DNA of 64,000 nucleotides from G963666935 sp963666935. GTDB taxonomy: Bacteria > Bacillota > Clostridia > Christensenellales > CAG-138. The first letter of the stretch is position 1, and every line of letters begins with the position of its first letter. Positions 33,161 through 42,080 of the stretch are shown piece by piece. The stretch lies in assembly GCA_963666935.1 (NCBI GenBank), contig OY762936.1, forward strand, positions 372,001 through 436,000, read 5' to 3'. A program made the position numbers and the translations under genes. The notes beneath the pieces were generated by a model that saw only the letters and a program-made list of their open reading frames with translations, did not search any database and was not told the DNA's origin.

Positions 33161-34541
33161 GTTTTGCTTCGTACATGTTATGATCTGCTTGCATGACCGC
33201 CTGCTCAAGCTCATGATCAGCATCAAGAATACTTACACCATATGAAATCGAAAGTTGAACTGGACAGCCATGGGGCACTTTCAGTTGATCTTCAATTCGT
33301 TTGATTAAATCCTGAGCACCATTATTATCTAAGCCTGAAAGAATCAGAACAAATTCGTCGCCGCCGAATCTAACTAGCAAGTCCGTCTGCCGGATTGTTT
33401 TTTTGACGGTAGAAGCAAGTATCACAAGAGCCTCATCTCCGACTGCGTGCCCGTATTTATCATTAATAGCTTTGAAACCATCGATATCAATCATAACGAT
33501 GGCGTATGTTTGCTGAGGTGACCGAATAGATCTGTTCCAAATCATTAGAAAATGCCTAGAACATGCGTTGGTCAAAGGATCAATGTAGGCCATAGTTTTA
33601 AATTTGTCGCGGCTGTATTCCAGATTGATGAGCTGTGTTCTTGCAAACCGGATAATATAGAAATAGACAACCGCAATAAAGGCGACAAATAAAATGATTT
33701 CTACGATGAAAATATTTACGCTAAGTTGTGTAAGCGTTGCAAATAAAATCTCCTTGGTTTGAGAGGAGACAAAATAGACGCCATCTTGAATATGCGCAAC
33801 AATAAACATCAAACCCGACTTGCTGTATATGGTCATTACGCCGTGAGTCTGAATCTCTTCTGAACCAGCCAGTAAATCTTGGTACGCTGCCTCATCTAAA
33901 ATATTGGTGTTGACCGATCCCATATTGAGTTCTTTGAGCTGTTTTGTCAGATCATACAGGGTCTGATCATATCCGACCAGCTTGCCGTTTATGATAATCG
34001 GTGAAATATGGAAAGTAAAAATATTTTTCAAGGATAGGATTACATTTGCAGTCGGCTCGATGATTCCATTCATATCCATCTTGATCGTATTGATGTCGAA
34101 AACATTGCCCGCGGTTTCATAACGTGCTATTCTTATGCCGTCAACATACCTTTCCGCCGTCACAAGATGTTCAATCACCTTGGCGCCGTCCTCGTATTTG
34201 GGCTGTGTATATTCTTTGAGTTCTTCCAAACTCATTTTGCCTTTTTCGTAATCATCGATGGCATTTCTGATCATCGTTCTGCTGGAAATACTTTTTGTTC
34301 CTTCAATACCCCTTTGAATACTGTTATTGATGGAGTAATAATTGACTTCCGAGACCTGTACAAAATTATCGGTCAGACTTTTTTCAAGTGCGGTTTTCAT
34401 GGGCTGAAACACCAGAAAAAGTATAGACACCGCGCCGCCGGCCAGCAAAATAAAAATAGTCCGATTTACTCGTCGTATAAATCGAAATAAGGATTCCGGT
34501 TGATCTCTTTTTTGGATAACCTTGTCTTTTGTCGGCTTCAA
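33132..34541 (-). CDS. Membrane-bound diguanylate cyclase
   Basis: 469 residues. A membrane helix at about 28-48, an extracytoplasmic sensor region to about 275, a second helix at about 278-300, and a C-terminal GGDEF domain (about 325-465) with an intact RFGGDEFVLIL active site and ANDxYGHxxGD-type segment (INDKYGHAVGDEAL). It should make cyclic-di-GMP in response to an external cue. The start is a TTG with GGGGAGC close upstream and is uncertain. The gene is alone, between the membrane ferredoxin and the hydrogenase operon. Confidence 0.85.
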   Translation of the reverse strand: MKPTKDKVIQKRDQPESLFRFIRRVNRTIFILLAGGAVSILFLVFQPMKTALEKSLTDNFVQVSEVNYYSINNSIQRGIEGTKSISSRTMIRNAIDDYEKGKMSLEELKEYTQPKYEDGAKVIEHLVTAERYVDGIRIARYETAGNVFDINTIKMDMNGIIEPTANVILSLKNIFTFHISPIIINGKLVGYDQTLYDLTKQLKELNMGSVNTNILDEAAYQDLLAGSEEIQTHGVMTIYSKSGLMFIVAHIQDGVYFVSSQTKEILFATLTQLSVNIFIVEIILFVAFIAVVYFYIIRFARTQLINLEYSRDKFKTMAYIDPLTNACSRHFLMIWNRSIRSPQQTYAIVMIDIDGFKAINDKYGHAVGDEALVILASTVKKTIRQTDLLVRFGGDEFVLILSGLDNNGAQDLIKRIEDQLKVPHGCPVQLSISYGVSILDADHELEQAVMQADHNMYEAKQRKQAQADY

Positions 34542-34854
34542 AGCTCCCCACTGCCTTTCCGTTGAAGATACAGGCGCCTGACATTCTCGCTGCCACGTTA
34601 TTCTACAAAATCAATATACCATATCCATTTTAGAAACATCAAATGCAATTGTGCGATTTGTCGGAAATAGAACCAACGGATCCCGGGTTTTGATGATCTT
34701 AAAATGATCGCAGAATATAAAGTTTTTAAATTTTGTTCTATAACGTTGATGGTTCCACCAAGGGCCACTTGGATGGCTTACGCCATTAAGGCGCGTGCTC
34801 CATCATTAAAAAGACCGGGACGCTTTTGCGTCCCGGTCTTTTATATAGATCTGT
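34542..34854. other. Intergenic region between the GGDEF gene and hydA
   Basis: 313 bp with no convincing gene. It holds the upstream region of the GGDEF gene and the hydrogenase operon terminator (34808-34843). I see no clear promoter hexamers. Confidence 0.6.
34808..34843 (-). terminator. Terminator of the hydrogenase operon
   Basis: A perfect 15-bp stem AAAGACCGGGACGC/GCGTCCCGGTCTTT with TTTT loop, followed on the minus strand by TTTTTAA. It lies 12 nt after the hydA stop. Confidence 0.88.
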
Positions 34855-36636
34855 TTACAGTTCGTTGTACTTGCCGCGCTTGGTGTAGGTGGTGTGGAGC
34901 AGCTCATGCGACACATGACCACACGGTACGCCCAAGAACTCCTGATACAGCTGGGTGATGTACGGGTTTTCGTGGGATTTGCGTAGTTTTTTACCCTCAT
35001 CCTCGCGGTAGATGGCCTTCAGCCTCTTGAGGCGCACATCCTCAATGTCTTCAGCTCGCGGCTGGCCGCCGCCGGTAATGCAACCGCCGGGGCAGCACAT
35101 GACCTCGATAAAGTGGTAAGGGGACTCGCCGCGGGCAATCTGCTCGAGCAGCTGTCGTGCGCCCTTTAGGCCGCTTGTAACGGCAACCCGCACCGTAACG
35201 CCCTTGAGGAAGTCGTATTCAGGCAGGACGTCAGTAAGGGTAATCGCCGCCTCTTTGACACTGTCAAGACCCACGATAGGCGTAACATGCAGCCCGTCGA
35301 ACGGCAGTTCTTTGCCTGTTACCAGTTCGTAAACGGTGCGCAGCGCGGCTTCCATAACACCGCCGGTTACGCCGAAGATATCTGCCGCGCCGGTAGACAG
35401 GCCCAGCGGGTTATCAAATTCTTCATCGGGCATGGAACGGAAGTCAATGCCAGACTGGCGGATGAGCGCGGCGAGCTCACGGGTGGTGAGCACGGCGTCA
35501 ACATTGGGTACGCCTTCGTTCTGCATTTCGGGACGCTCAATTTCATACTTCTTTGCCGTGCAGGGCATGATCGAGACGACGTACATATCCTTCGGGTCCA
35601 CATTGATCTTCTTGGCATAATAGGTCTTGGCCAGCGCGCCAAGCATCATATGCGGAGACTTGCAGGAGGAAACATGGTCAAGGGTGCCGGGGAAGAAGTG
35701 TTCGGCAAATTTAACCCAGCCAGGGCTGCAGCTGGTAATCATTGGCAGCACAGCGCCCTTGCCAGTCAGCGCATCCTTGACACGCCCGAGCAGCTCGGTG
35801 CCTTCTTCGAGGATGGTCAGATCGGCGGTGAAGTTGGTGTCGAATACGTCGTCGAAACCTACCCGCCGCAGCACGGCGGCCAGCTTGCCGGTGACCAGGG
35901 TGCCCGGTTCGTAGCCGAACTCTTCGCCGATGGCGGCGCGGATGGCCGGGGCCACCTGCACGACTGTGCGCTTAGTGGGATCGCCCAGTGCCTTAAGAAC
36001 CTTCTCAACGGCGGGGGTTTCCTTGAGTGCGCCTACGGGGCACACAACTGTGCACTGTCCGCAGCCAACGCAGCTCACGTCTTTAAGCGGGAGTCCCATG
36101 GCGGGGCTGATTACGGTCTTAAAGCCACGGTTCTGTGCGTTGATGGCGCCCACGCCCTGAATCTGGTTACAGGCGGTGACGCAGCGGCGGCAGAGGATGC
36201 ACTTAGCGGCGTCGCGGGTAATCGCCGGCGTCACGTCTATAACGCTTGCCGATTTTTCGCCCTCAAAACGGTCGCCCGAGGATACGCCGATCCGCTCGCC
36301 AAGTGCCTGCAGTTCGCAGTTAAGCGAGCGCGAGCAGCTCAGGCAGTCGTGCGGGTGGTCGGAAAGTATCAACTCATAGAGGACGCGGCGCGCCTCACGC
36401 ACGCGCGGGGTATTGGTATAAATGACCATGCCTTCCTGCACGGGTGTGACGCAGGAGGCGAGCAGGCTCTTCGCCTTCTCAACTTCCACGACGCAAATGC
36501 GGCAGGAACCGAACTTGTGAATTCCATCCAACTGGCACAGACCTGGGATGAAAATATCATTTTTCTTTGCGGCCTCCATAATGGTGCTGCCTTCTTGCGC
36601 CGCGATTTGTTTTCCATTGATTGTGATGTTTACCAT
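34855..36636 (-). CDS. hydA: [FeFe] hydrogenase catalytic subunit (HndD/HydA type)
   Basis: 593 residues. In order: plant-type [2Fe-2S] domain (Cys34, 45, 48, 62), His-ligated [4Fe-4S] (HPHDCLSCSRSLNC), two ferredoxin clusters (CILCRRCVTAC, CVGCGQCTVVC), then the H-cluster domain with L1 TSCSPGW, L2 MPCTAKK and L3 MCCPGGC, and a small-subunit-like tail. It makes or oxidises H2. L1 has Ser where the other hydrogenase in this window has a second Cys. Five bases separate it from the upstream HydB-GltD gene, with AGGAGGT before the ATG. It lacks the C-terminal [2Fe-2S] domain of the second HydA. Confidence 0.93.
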   Translation of the reverse strand: MVNITINGKQIAAQEGSTIMEAAKKNDIFIPGLCQLDGIHKFGSCRICVVEVEKAKSLLASCVTPVQEGMVIYTNTPRVREARRVLYELILSDHPHDCLSCSRSLNCELQALGERIGVSSGDRFEGEKSASVIDVTPAITRDAAKCILCRRCVTACNQIQGVGAINAQNRGFKTVISPAMGLPLKDVSCVGCGQCTVVCPVGALKETPAVEKVLKALGDPTKRTVVQVAPAIRAAIGEEFGYEPGTLVTGKLAAVLRRVGFDDVFDTNFTADLTILEEGTELLGRVKDALTGKGAVLPMITSCSPGWVKFAEHFFPGTLDHVSSCKSPHMMLGALAKTYYAKKINVDPKDMYVVSIMPCTAKKYEIERPEMQNEGVPNVDAVLTTRELAALIRQSGIDFRSMPDEEFDNPLGLSTGAADIFGVTGGVMEAALRTVYELVTGKELPFDGLHVTPIVGLDSVKEAAITLTDVLPEYDFLKGVTVRVAVTSGLKGARQLLEQIARGESPYHFIEVMCCPGGCITGGGQPRAEDIEDVRLKRLKAIYREDEGKKLRKSHENPYITQLYQEFLGVPCGHVSHELLHTTYTKRGKYNEL

Positions 36637-36641
36637 CTTAT

Positions 36642-39600
36642 TTACCTCCTATCGCAATGCAGGCAGCGCATGGCTTCGGCAATGGCGTTGAGCCGGTGGT
36701 AGCCCGTCACAACTTCGTCGAAGCTGTGGCTGCGTGCCGCAGGTTCCAGCTCATCCATGGGGAAGCGCGCATGACCCAGACGCTCGTCGTCATCGTCATC
36801 ATACTGCGGGATATCGATGGGCCCGCCCTTATCCAGTTCGCCGTTGCCCCCGAGGAAACGGTCGATGGACGAGGCGGCCTTCTTGCCGTCCGCGATGGCG
36901 GTGATTGCGACATCGGAGCCGCGTGCGACGTCGCCGCCCGCGAATAAGCCGTCAATCGAGGTCATCATCGTCTTCTTGTCTGTTACAAAGGTGCCCCAGC
37001 GGGTCAGCCGGACATCCTCGGGCTTGACAAACGGCAAATCAGAGCTCTGGGAGACCGCCGCAATAACTATGTCGATCGGGATATCGGTTTCAGAGCCCGC
37101 AACGGGAACTGCCTTTTTACGGCCGGATGCATCATAGCCCTGTACTTCCATCTTCACGCAACGCACACTGTCCACACGGCTTTTGCCGTTGAAGGAGACC
37201 GGCGCTGTGAGTTCGAGGATCTCGATTCCCTCATCGAGGCAGTCTTGGATCTCGCGGTTGTCGGCGGGCATGTCTTCGATGGTACGGCGATAAATGATCG
37301 TTACCTTATCCGCCCCGAGGCGCAGTGCCGTGCGGGCGGCGTCGATGGCGGTATTGCCGCCGCCGATGACTGCAACCCGGCCGGCCACCTTGACATCTTC
37401 TCCGAGGTTCACCTTGCGTAGGAAGTCAAGCCCATGCACCACACCGGGCAGGTCTTCGCCGGGCACGCCGACCTTGTTGGAAATCTGGGTACCGGTAGCG
37501 ATGTAAACAGCGCCGTGCTTTGCGCGCAGCTCATCGAGTAAGATGTCGCGACCCACTTCGGTATTCAGATGAATGCGGACACCCTCGTCGGTAATAAGGC
37601 GCACTTCCTGTTCAATCACTTCTGCGGGTAGGCGATATTCGGGAATTCCGAAGTTCAGTACGCCGCCTGCGACGCCGGTGGCCTCATAGACGTCCACGTC
37701 GTAGCCAAGCCGCACAAGGTAGTGCGCGCAGGTCAAGCCGGAAGGTCCGGCGCCGATAATGCCCACGCTCTTGCCATTCTTCTTTTGACCAGCCGCCTCG
37801 TGGTATTCGTCGATATGGCGCAGCGCGTAATCCGCCGCATAGCGTTTGAGGTTGCAAATGGCGACCGACTCATCCAGCTGGGCACGGCGACACTTGCTTT
37901 CGCAGGGGTGGGTGCAAATGCGTCCGCAAATCGCCGGGAATGGGTTCTCCTGACGGATGAGGCGGTAAGCATCCATGGGACGGCCAGCTGCAATTAGCGT
38001 AAGGTAGCCTGGAATGTTAATGCTTGCCGGGCACGCATTGGAACAGGGTGAAATGAACAGCTCGGAGCAGACACCGGCATCACAATGTTTGTCTTCGATG
38101 TGCGCTTCGTATTCATTGCGGAAATTCTTGATGGTACTCAAAATGGGGTTCGGCGAGGTTTGGCCAAGGCCGCACATTGCCGCGTCCTTGATGGTTGCGG
38201 AGAGTTCCTCCAACAGCGCGATGTCCTCGGGCTTACCATTTCCGCTGGTAATGCGCTCAAGAATCTCGAGCATGCGTTTCGTGCCGATACGGCACGGTAC
38301 ACATTTTCCGCAGGACTCATCGCGGATGAAGTCCATAAAATAGCGCGCGGTATCCACCATGCAGGCGTCATCGTCCATGACGATCAGGCCGCCGGAACCC
38401 ATGATCGCGCCGGCTTGAACTACAGATTCGTAGTCAAGCGGAGTGTTGAGATGCTCACGTGTCAGACATCCGCCGGAAGGCCCGCCGATCTGTGCAGCCT
38501 TGAAGGCCTTCTTATCCGGGATTCCGCCGCCGATCTTGAAGATCAGATCGCCCAGCGGCGTGCCCATGGGTACCTCAACGATGCCTGTATTGACCACGTT
38601 GCCCGCAAGCGCGAACACTTTGGTACCCTTAGATTTCTCGGTGCCGATGGAAGCGTACCAGTCTGCGCCCTTAAGAATGATGGGCGCGACACAGGCGAAA
38701 GTCTCTACGTTGTTGATGATGGTGGGCTTGCCAAACAACCCCTTCTGGAAGGGGAACGGTGGCTTCTGCGTGGGCTCGCCGCGCTGTCCCTGGGTGGAGT
38801 TCATCAGCGCCGTCTCTTCGCCGCAGACAAATGCCCCTGCGCCGATGCGAATCTCGAGGTCAAACGAGAAGTTTGAACCGAGGATATTCTTTCCCAGCAA
38901 TCCTGCGGTGCGCGCCTGTTCAATGGCAACGCTGAGCCGCTCAATGGCGATGGGGTATTCCGCACGCACATATACAAAGCCCTGCTGTGCGCCGATGGCG
39001 TAGGCGCCGATCATCATGCCTTCAATGACGCTGTGCGGATCGCCTTCGAGCACGCTGCGATCCATGAACGCACCGGGATCGCCCTCGTCAGCGTTACAGA
39101 TGATGTATTTTTCGTCGCCCGGCTGCTTGTAGCCGGCTTCCCACTTGATGCCGGTGGGAAATCCAGCGCCGCCGCGGCCGCGCAGCCCGGAACGCTTCAT
39201 TTCGTCTATAATCGCGGCGCGGTCAGCGTTGAGTGCTTTCGCGATAGCCAAATAGCCTTCGCGTGCGATATATGCATCGAGGGAAGCGTAGTCCATCTGG
39301 CCACAATTGCGCAGCGTTACGCGCATCTGCTCGGCGAAGAACGGAATGTCACGGAACAGGGGAATATGGCGGCCAGTGTTTTCATCAAAGTATGTATATT
39401 CGTTAATAATGCGTTTTTCCACAAAGGCTGCCTTAATGACCTCGGTGGCCTTCTTGGCGTTGAGGAGAGTATAAAAAACGCCATCGGGCTGAATGAGTGC
39501 CACGGGCCCAACGGCGCAGGAGCCAATGCAGCCGGTCTCAATGACGTTGACCGTGTTCTCAAGGCCATATTGTTTGAGGGCATCCCGCACAGCCTTGCTT

Positions 39601-39725
39601 ACTTCTGCGCAGCCGGAAGAAACGCAGCCCGCGCCGCCACAAACGAGGATAGTGGATTTGTAGCTTCCGTTTTCGGCAGTATAGGCATCCCCGATTTTTT
39701 TGAGGTCCTGAATATTGCGAATCAT
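36642..39725 (-). CDS. hydB: HydB/NuoF fused to GltD/NfnB-like FAD-NADPH module
   Basis: 1027 residues. The N-terminal thioredoxin-like [2Fe-2S] domain has Cys29, 34, 66 and 70. The NuoF FMN/NADH domain (about 140-400) has GRGGAGFPTG and NADEGDPGAFMDRS. SLBB is followed by a [4Fe-4S] site CGKCVPC (472-478) with Cys518. From about residue 556 the usual two-ferredoxin tail of HydB is replaced by a GltD module: two-cluster Fer4_20 region (Cys561-612), FAD loop GAGPSG (658-663), and second nucleotide loop GGGNTA (788-793) with RR813-814, the arginine pair that usually favours NADPH. It should link H2, NAD(H) and perhaps NADP(H). It overlaps hydC by 4 bp. Confidence 0.9.
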   Translation of the reverse strand: MIRNIQDLKKIGDAYTAENGSYKSTILVCGGAGCVSSGCAEVSKAVRDALKQYGLENTVNVIETGCIGSCAVGPVALIQPDGVFYTLLNAKKATEVIKAAFVEKRIINEYTYFDENTGRHIPLFRDIPFFAEQMRVTLRNCGQMDYASLDAYIAREGYLAIAKALNADRAAIIDEMKRSGLRGRGGAGFPTGIKWEAGYKQPGDEKYIICNADEGDPGAFMDRSVLEGDPHSVIEGMMIGAYAIGAQQGFVYVRAEYPIAIERLSVAIEQARTAGLLGKNILGSNFSFDLEIRIGAGAFVCGEETALMNSTQGQRGEPTQKPPFPFQKGLFGKPTIINNVETFACVAPIILKGADWYASIGTEKSKGTKVFALAGNVVNTGIVEVPMGTPLGDLIFKIGGGIPDKKAFKAAQIGGPSGGCLTREHLNTPLDYESVVQAGAIMGSGGLIVMDDDACMVDTARYFMDFIRDESCGKCVPCRIGTKRMLEILERITSGNGKPEDIALLEELSATIKDAAMCGLGQTSPNPILSTIKNFRNEYEAHIEDKHCDAGVCSELFISPCSNACPASINIPGYLTLIAAGRPMDAYRLIRQENPFPAICGRICTHPCESKCRRAQLDESVAICNLKRYAADYALRHIDEYHEAAGQKKNGKSVGIIGAGPSGLTCAHYLVRLGYDVDVYEATGVAGGVLNFGIPEYRLPAEVIEQEVRLITDEGVRIHLNTEVGRDILLDELRAKHGAVYIATGTQISNKVGVPGEDLPGVVHGLDFLRKVNLGEDVKVAGRVAVIGGGNTAIDAARTALRLGADKVTIIYRRTIEDMPADNREIQDCLDEGIEILELTAPVSFNGKSRVDSVRCVKMEVQGYDASGRKKAVPVAGSETDIPIDIVIAAVSQSSDLPFVKPEDVRLTRWGTFVTDKKTMMTSIDGLFAGGDVARGSDVAITAIADGKKAASSIDRFLGGNGELDKGGPIDIPQYDDDDDERLGHARFPMDELEPAARSHSFDEVVTGYHRLNAIAEAMRCLHCDRR

Positions 39726-40249
39726 ATCTTTTGTTCCTCCTTCGCTTCGTCGTAATACGTCGAAAGGATGGTGGGGAGTTTCTCGGGGTTAACCTGCTTA
39801 TATACGGTGTCGTCAATCATCATTGCGGGTGCAAGACCACACGAACCGATGCAGCGCGCTACTTCAAGGGTAAAAACGCGGTCGGGCGTTGTGTCGCCAA
39901 TGTCTACGCCCAACAACTCCTGCAGACGTGCAAGCACTTTTTTACCGCCGCGCACATAGCACGCGGTGCCAAGACATACGCGGATGGTGTGTCGCCCCTT
40001 GGGCTGGGTAGAAAAGAACGAGTAGAATGATACAACTCCGGATACCTCTGAAAGGGGCAGCCCCAGTCCTTCGGCAATACACTTCTGAACCTCTAACGGT
40101 AGATATCCGAAAATGTTCTGCGCCGCGTGGAGCACCTGAATCAGGCTTCCCTCGCGGTCTTTGTACTTGGTGATGACGCCGTCCAGCAATTCGAATTCAG
40201 CGCTGCGATCGTCGGCATCGCATCCAACACAGACGTTGGTGTTTTCCAT
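39722..40249 (-). CDS. hydC: NuoE-type [2Fe-2S] subunit
   Basis: 175 residues. A helical bundle is followed by a thioredoxin-like [2Fe-2S] domain with CLGTACYVRGG and CIGSCGLAP. It is the small electron-transfer subunit of bifurcating-type hydrogenases. An N-terminal CVGCDADD is unusual. The ATG at 40249 with GGAGGT 5 nt upstream is chosen; the frame stays open upstream but without homology. It is the first gene of the second hydCBA operon, after a leader of about 370 nt. Confidence 0.9.
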   Translation of the reverse strand: MENTNVCVGCDADDRSAEFELLDGVITKYKDREGSLIQVLHAAQNIFGYLPLEVQKCIAEGLGLPLSEVSGVVSFYSFFSTQPKGRHTIRVCLGTACYVRGGKKVLARLQELLGVDIGDTTPDRVFTLEVARCIGSCGLAPAMMIDDTVYKQVNPEKLPTILSTYYDEAKEEQKI

Positions 40250-40618
40250 TTTTACCTCCCGCTTGTTTTCGCCAGCCGTCTGAATAGACGGGGCATTTTT
40301 TAAATTATGAAGGGTGAGTGTCTCCCCCTTAGAGATGTGAAATCCCGATTCCATGCAACCGTAAAATCCACAAAAATGAACCCATACAAAATGACTATCC
40401 TCGTATTTTGTAGGGGCTCTCCTTTCGCTTTTTTGCCGGGATGAACGAAAATCGGGTTTTCATTTTTAGGCGGTGGCGATGAGATGCCACGGCCCTGCGT
40501 GCTTACCACCTGCCGCAACCAGATCGAGCCAGCCCGGCCCACAAGGGTGCAAAACAGCAGTAAAATAAGGGAAAAAAGCCTATCAACACACAAGGATCGC
40601 CTAAATAACTCAAACAAC
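40250..40618 (-). promoter_or_regulatory. Long 5' leader of hydCBA, possibly structured
   Basis: About 370 nt lie between the predicted start point and hydC. On the transcript strand there is a GGC-A-GGTGG/CCACC-GCC stem enclosing a CACG/CGTG hairpin, and a CCGTCT/AGACGG hairpin (40276-40291) just before the ribosome site. A 105-codon frame crosses it but has no homology I can see. I do not recognise a known riboswitch. Confidence 0.4.
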
Positions 40619-40625
40619 GACTTTC

Positions 40626-40654
40626 ATTATATCTGCTTGTTAAACCATTGTCAA
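40626..40654 (-). promoter_or_regulatory. Consensus promoter with Rex-like operator
   Basis: On the minus strand, TTGACA (40654-40649), a 17-bp spacer and TATAAT (40631-40626) form a perfect sigma-A promoter. TTGACAATGGTTTAACAA (40654-40637) overlaps the -35 and spacer and matches the Rex site TTGTTAANNNNTTAACAA at 16 of 18 positions counting the free spacer. The rex gene is in the same cluster. Confidence 0.7.
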
Positions 40655-40928
40655 GAGAGGCAAATACAATATTTAAGAGATAATGTTCTTGGATCAAAAA
40701 GCCTTTTTACCAACCTTTTTCCGAACATTCTCCCCCTTGGAAGTCGGTCTTTGAGTTACAATATTCTAATAATACGCAGTTGTTTTTGGATATATTAAGA
40801 GGAAAAATCACTTCCTTTCCGCATGCAGGTTTTAATTGATTGCCCTTTGGGCAGATGACGGATCTACCGTCGATCGTACATATTTATATCATTCTTACTA
40901 ATTATTTTTTCATACGGCAAATGAATCC
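40655..40928. other. Intergenic region upstream of hydC
   Basis: 274 A/T-rich bases between the hydCBA promoter and the end of the phosphatase gene. A small TGCCC/GGGCA hairpin at 40839-40851 could act as a weak stop for the phosphatase gene. I see no gene here. Confidence 0.5.
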
Positions 40929-42077
40929 TTATTTGCCAAATTTATCAACCACAACAACCTTACCTTGCCGCCGCAGGTTTTCAGCAATCAACTCAATGAC
41001 AGCCTGTCGAGGTTTTATTCCCACCTGTTTGAACATCATTTCGTCGTGTCCACTGTTGACCGCGCCGCCGATGACGAAGGCTATGACATCCGACTTTGCT
41101 ATAAGCATGGCTAGACGTTCCGCCGGGGTTTTTCCTGTAAAGCTTTTCGGGTTTTCATCAAGTATGTTGTAAAGCTGGTTTAAAAGCATAGCGCCTTCCG
41201 TCACCATATCCGTGCCTGACATGCGGTATTCGGGAGGAGAGTTTATTCCCAACTCTCTGCTTATCATGCTGACTTCTCGCTTTGTCTCGCGGGCAATCAC
41301 CTCGGCGGTACTGGAGCCGCATATCACCACACGCCCTTCCGTTGCTGTAAATCGGCGGGCGAAATCGGCGTCACGTTCTCTGTTTAAAGGCGGTCCGCTG
41401 AATACCGTAAGCTGTCTGGCCTCACGGCAGTGAAGCATCGTCAGGGTGGTATCGTCGGCGTAATAACCTCCGCTTACCGAAGCGGTCATCTCTAATGCCT
41501 TTTTTGCCAGAATGGGCAAATCAGGGTTGGAAAGCAGGCTGCGGTTGAGATAAGCTGCAAAGCCGTCTGCCCCAATTCCCATGGAGCCCCCTTTGCCCAT
41601 GCCCGCCTGAGAGACTCCGTCTGAAAAAATTGCCAAAACGTCTCCCGTTTCAAGGCTGCCCTCAGCTTCCGCAATGGTCTCATATCCGCTGGTAAAATAG
41701 CGCTGGTCCAGCGGGCACGCTTTCCCACCGCTGATGATGACTGGCTGGGGCGCTTCGTAGCTGTAAACCGTAAACTGTCCGTCACTTAAAAGTTTTACAA
41801 GGGAAAATGCGGCGAAAATCATATCCTCGTTGCGTGCGCGGTTCATAGATTCTGCCACTCTTGCTACCGATTCCCTCGGGGAAAGCGAGCTGCGTATGAG
41901 CTCAATGAGCCTGTTGGCGCAGAATATCGCCGATACGTTTGCGTAGATCCCGCTGCCGATGCCGTCGGCAAGAACAAAAACCGTATCTCCAAGCGTGCGG
42001 TCGCATATAAAATGATCACCGCAAACAGAGTGGTTCCTCTTATTCGTTTGCACCGTTATTTCTTCAAAGAACTTCAT
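40929..42077 (-). CDS. PP2C/SpoIIE-type serine phosphatase of the hydrogenase cluster
   Basis: 382 residues. The N-terminal two thirds are a SpoIIE-like PP2C domain with metal-binding aspartates in FVLADGIGSG (about 34-43), IFSDGVSQAG (about 148-157) and YYADDTTL (about 210). The C-terminal part (about 230-382) is not recognised. Such phosphatases reverse serine/threonine phosphorylation. Genes of this type accompany HydS-like sensory hydrogenases in other anaerobes, suggesting the hydrogenase-like protein controls it. It starts 3 nt after the hydS stop, with its ribosome site inside hydS, so translation is coupled. Confidence 0.82.
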   Translation of the reverse strand: MKFFEEITVQTNKRNHSVCGDHFICDRTLGDTVFVLADGIGSGIYANVSAIFCANRLIELIRSSLSPRESVARVAESMNRARNEDMIFAAFSLVKLLSDGQFTVYSYEAPQPVIISGGKACPLDQRYFTSGYETIAEAEGSLETGDVLAIFSDGVSQAGMGKGGSMGIGADGFAAYLNRSLLSNPDLPILAKKALEMTASVSGGYYADDTTLTMLHCREARQLTVFSGPPLNRERDADFARRFTATEGRVVICGSSTAEVIARETKREVSMISRELGINSPPEYRMSGTDMVTEGAMLLNQLYNILDENPKSFTGKTPAERLAMLIAKSDVIAFVIGGAVNSGHDEMMFKQVGIKPRQAVIELIAENLRRQGKVVVVDKFGK

Positions 42078-42080
42078 CTT

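Noticed and set aside
36642..39725. Calling the locus an Stn-type transhydrogenase
   Set aside because: In Stn, as I recall, the GltD module is on a NuoG-like subunit without H-cluster; here it is on the NuoF subunit, and the operon has a hydrogenase with all three H-cluster loops.
40250..40618. Molybdenum-cofactor or tetrahydrofolate riboswitch before hydC
   Set aside because: I could not match the conserved cores of either class, so the leader is reported only as unidentified.
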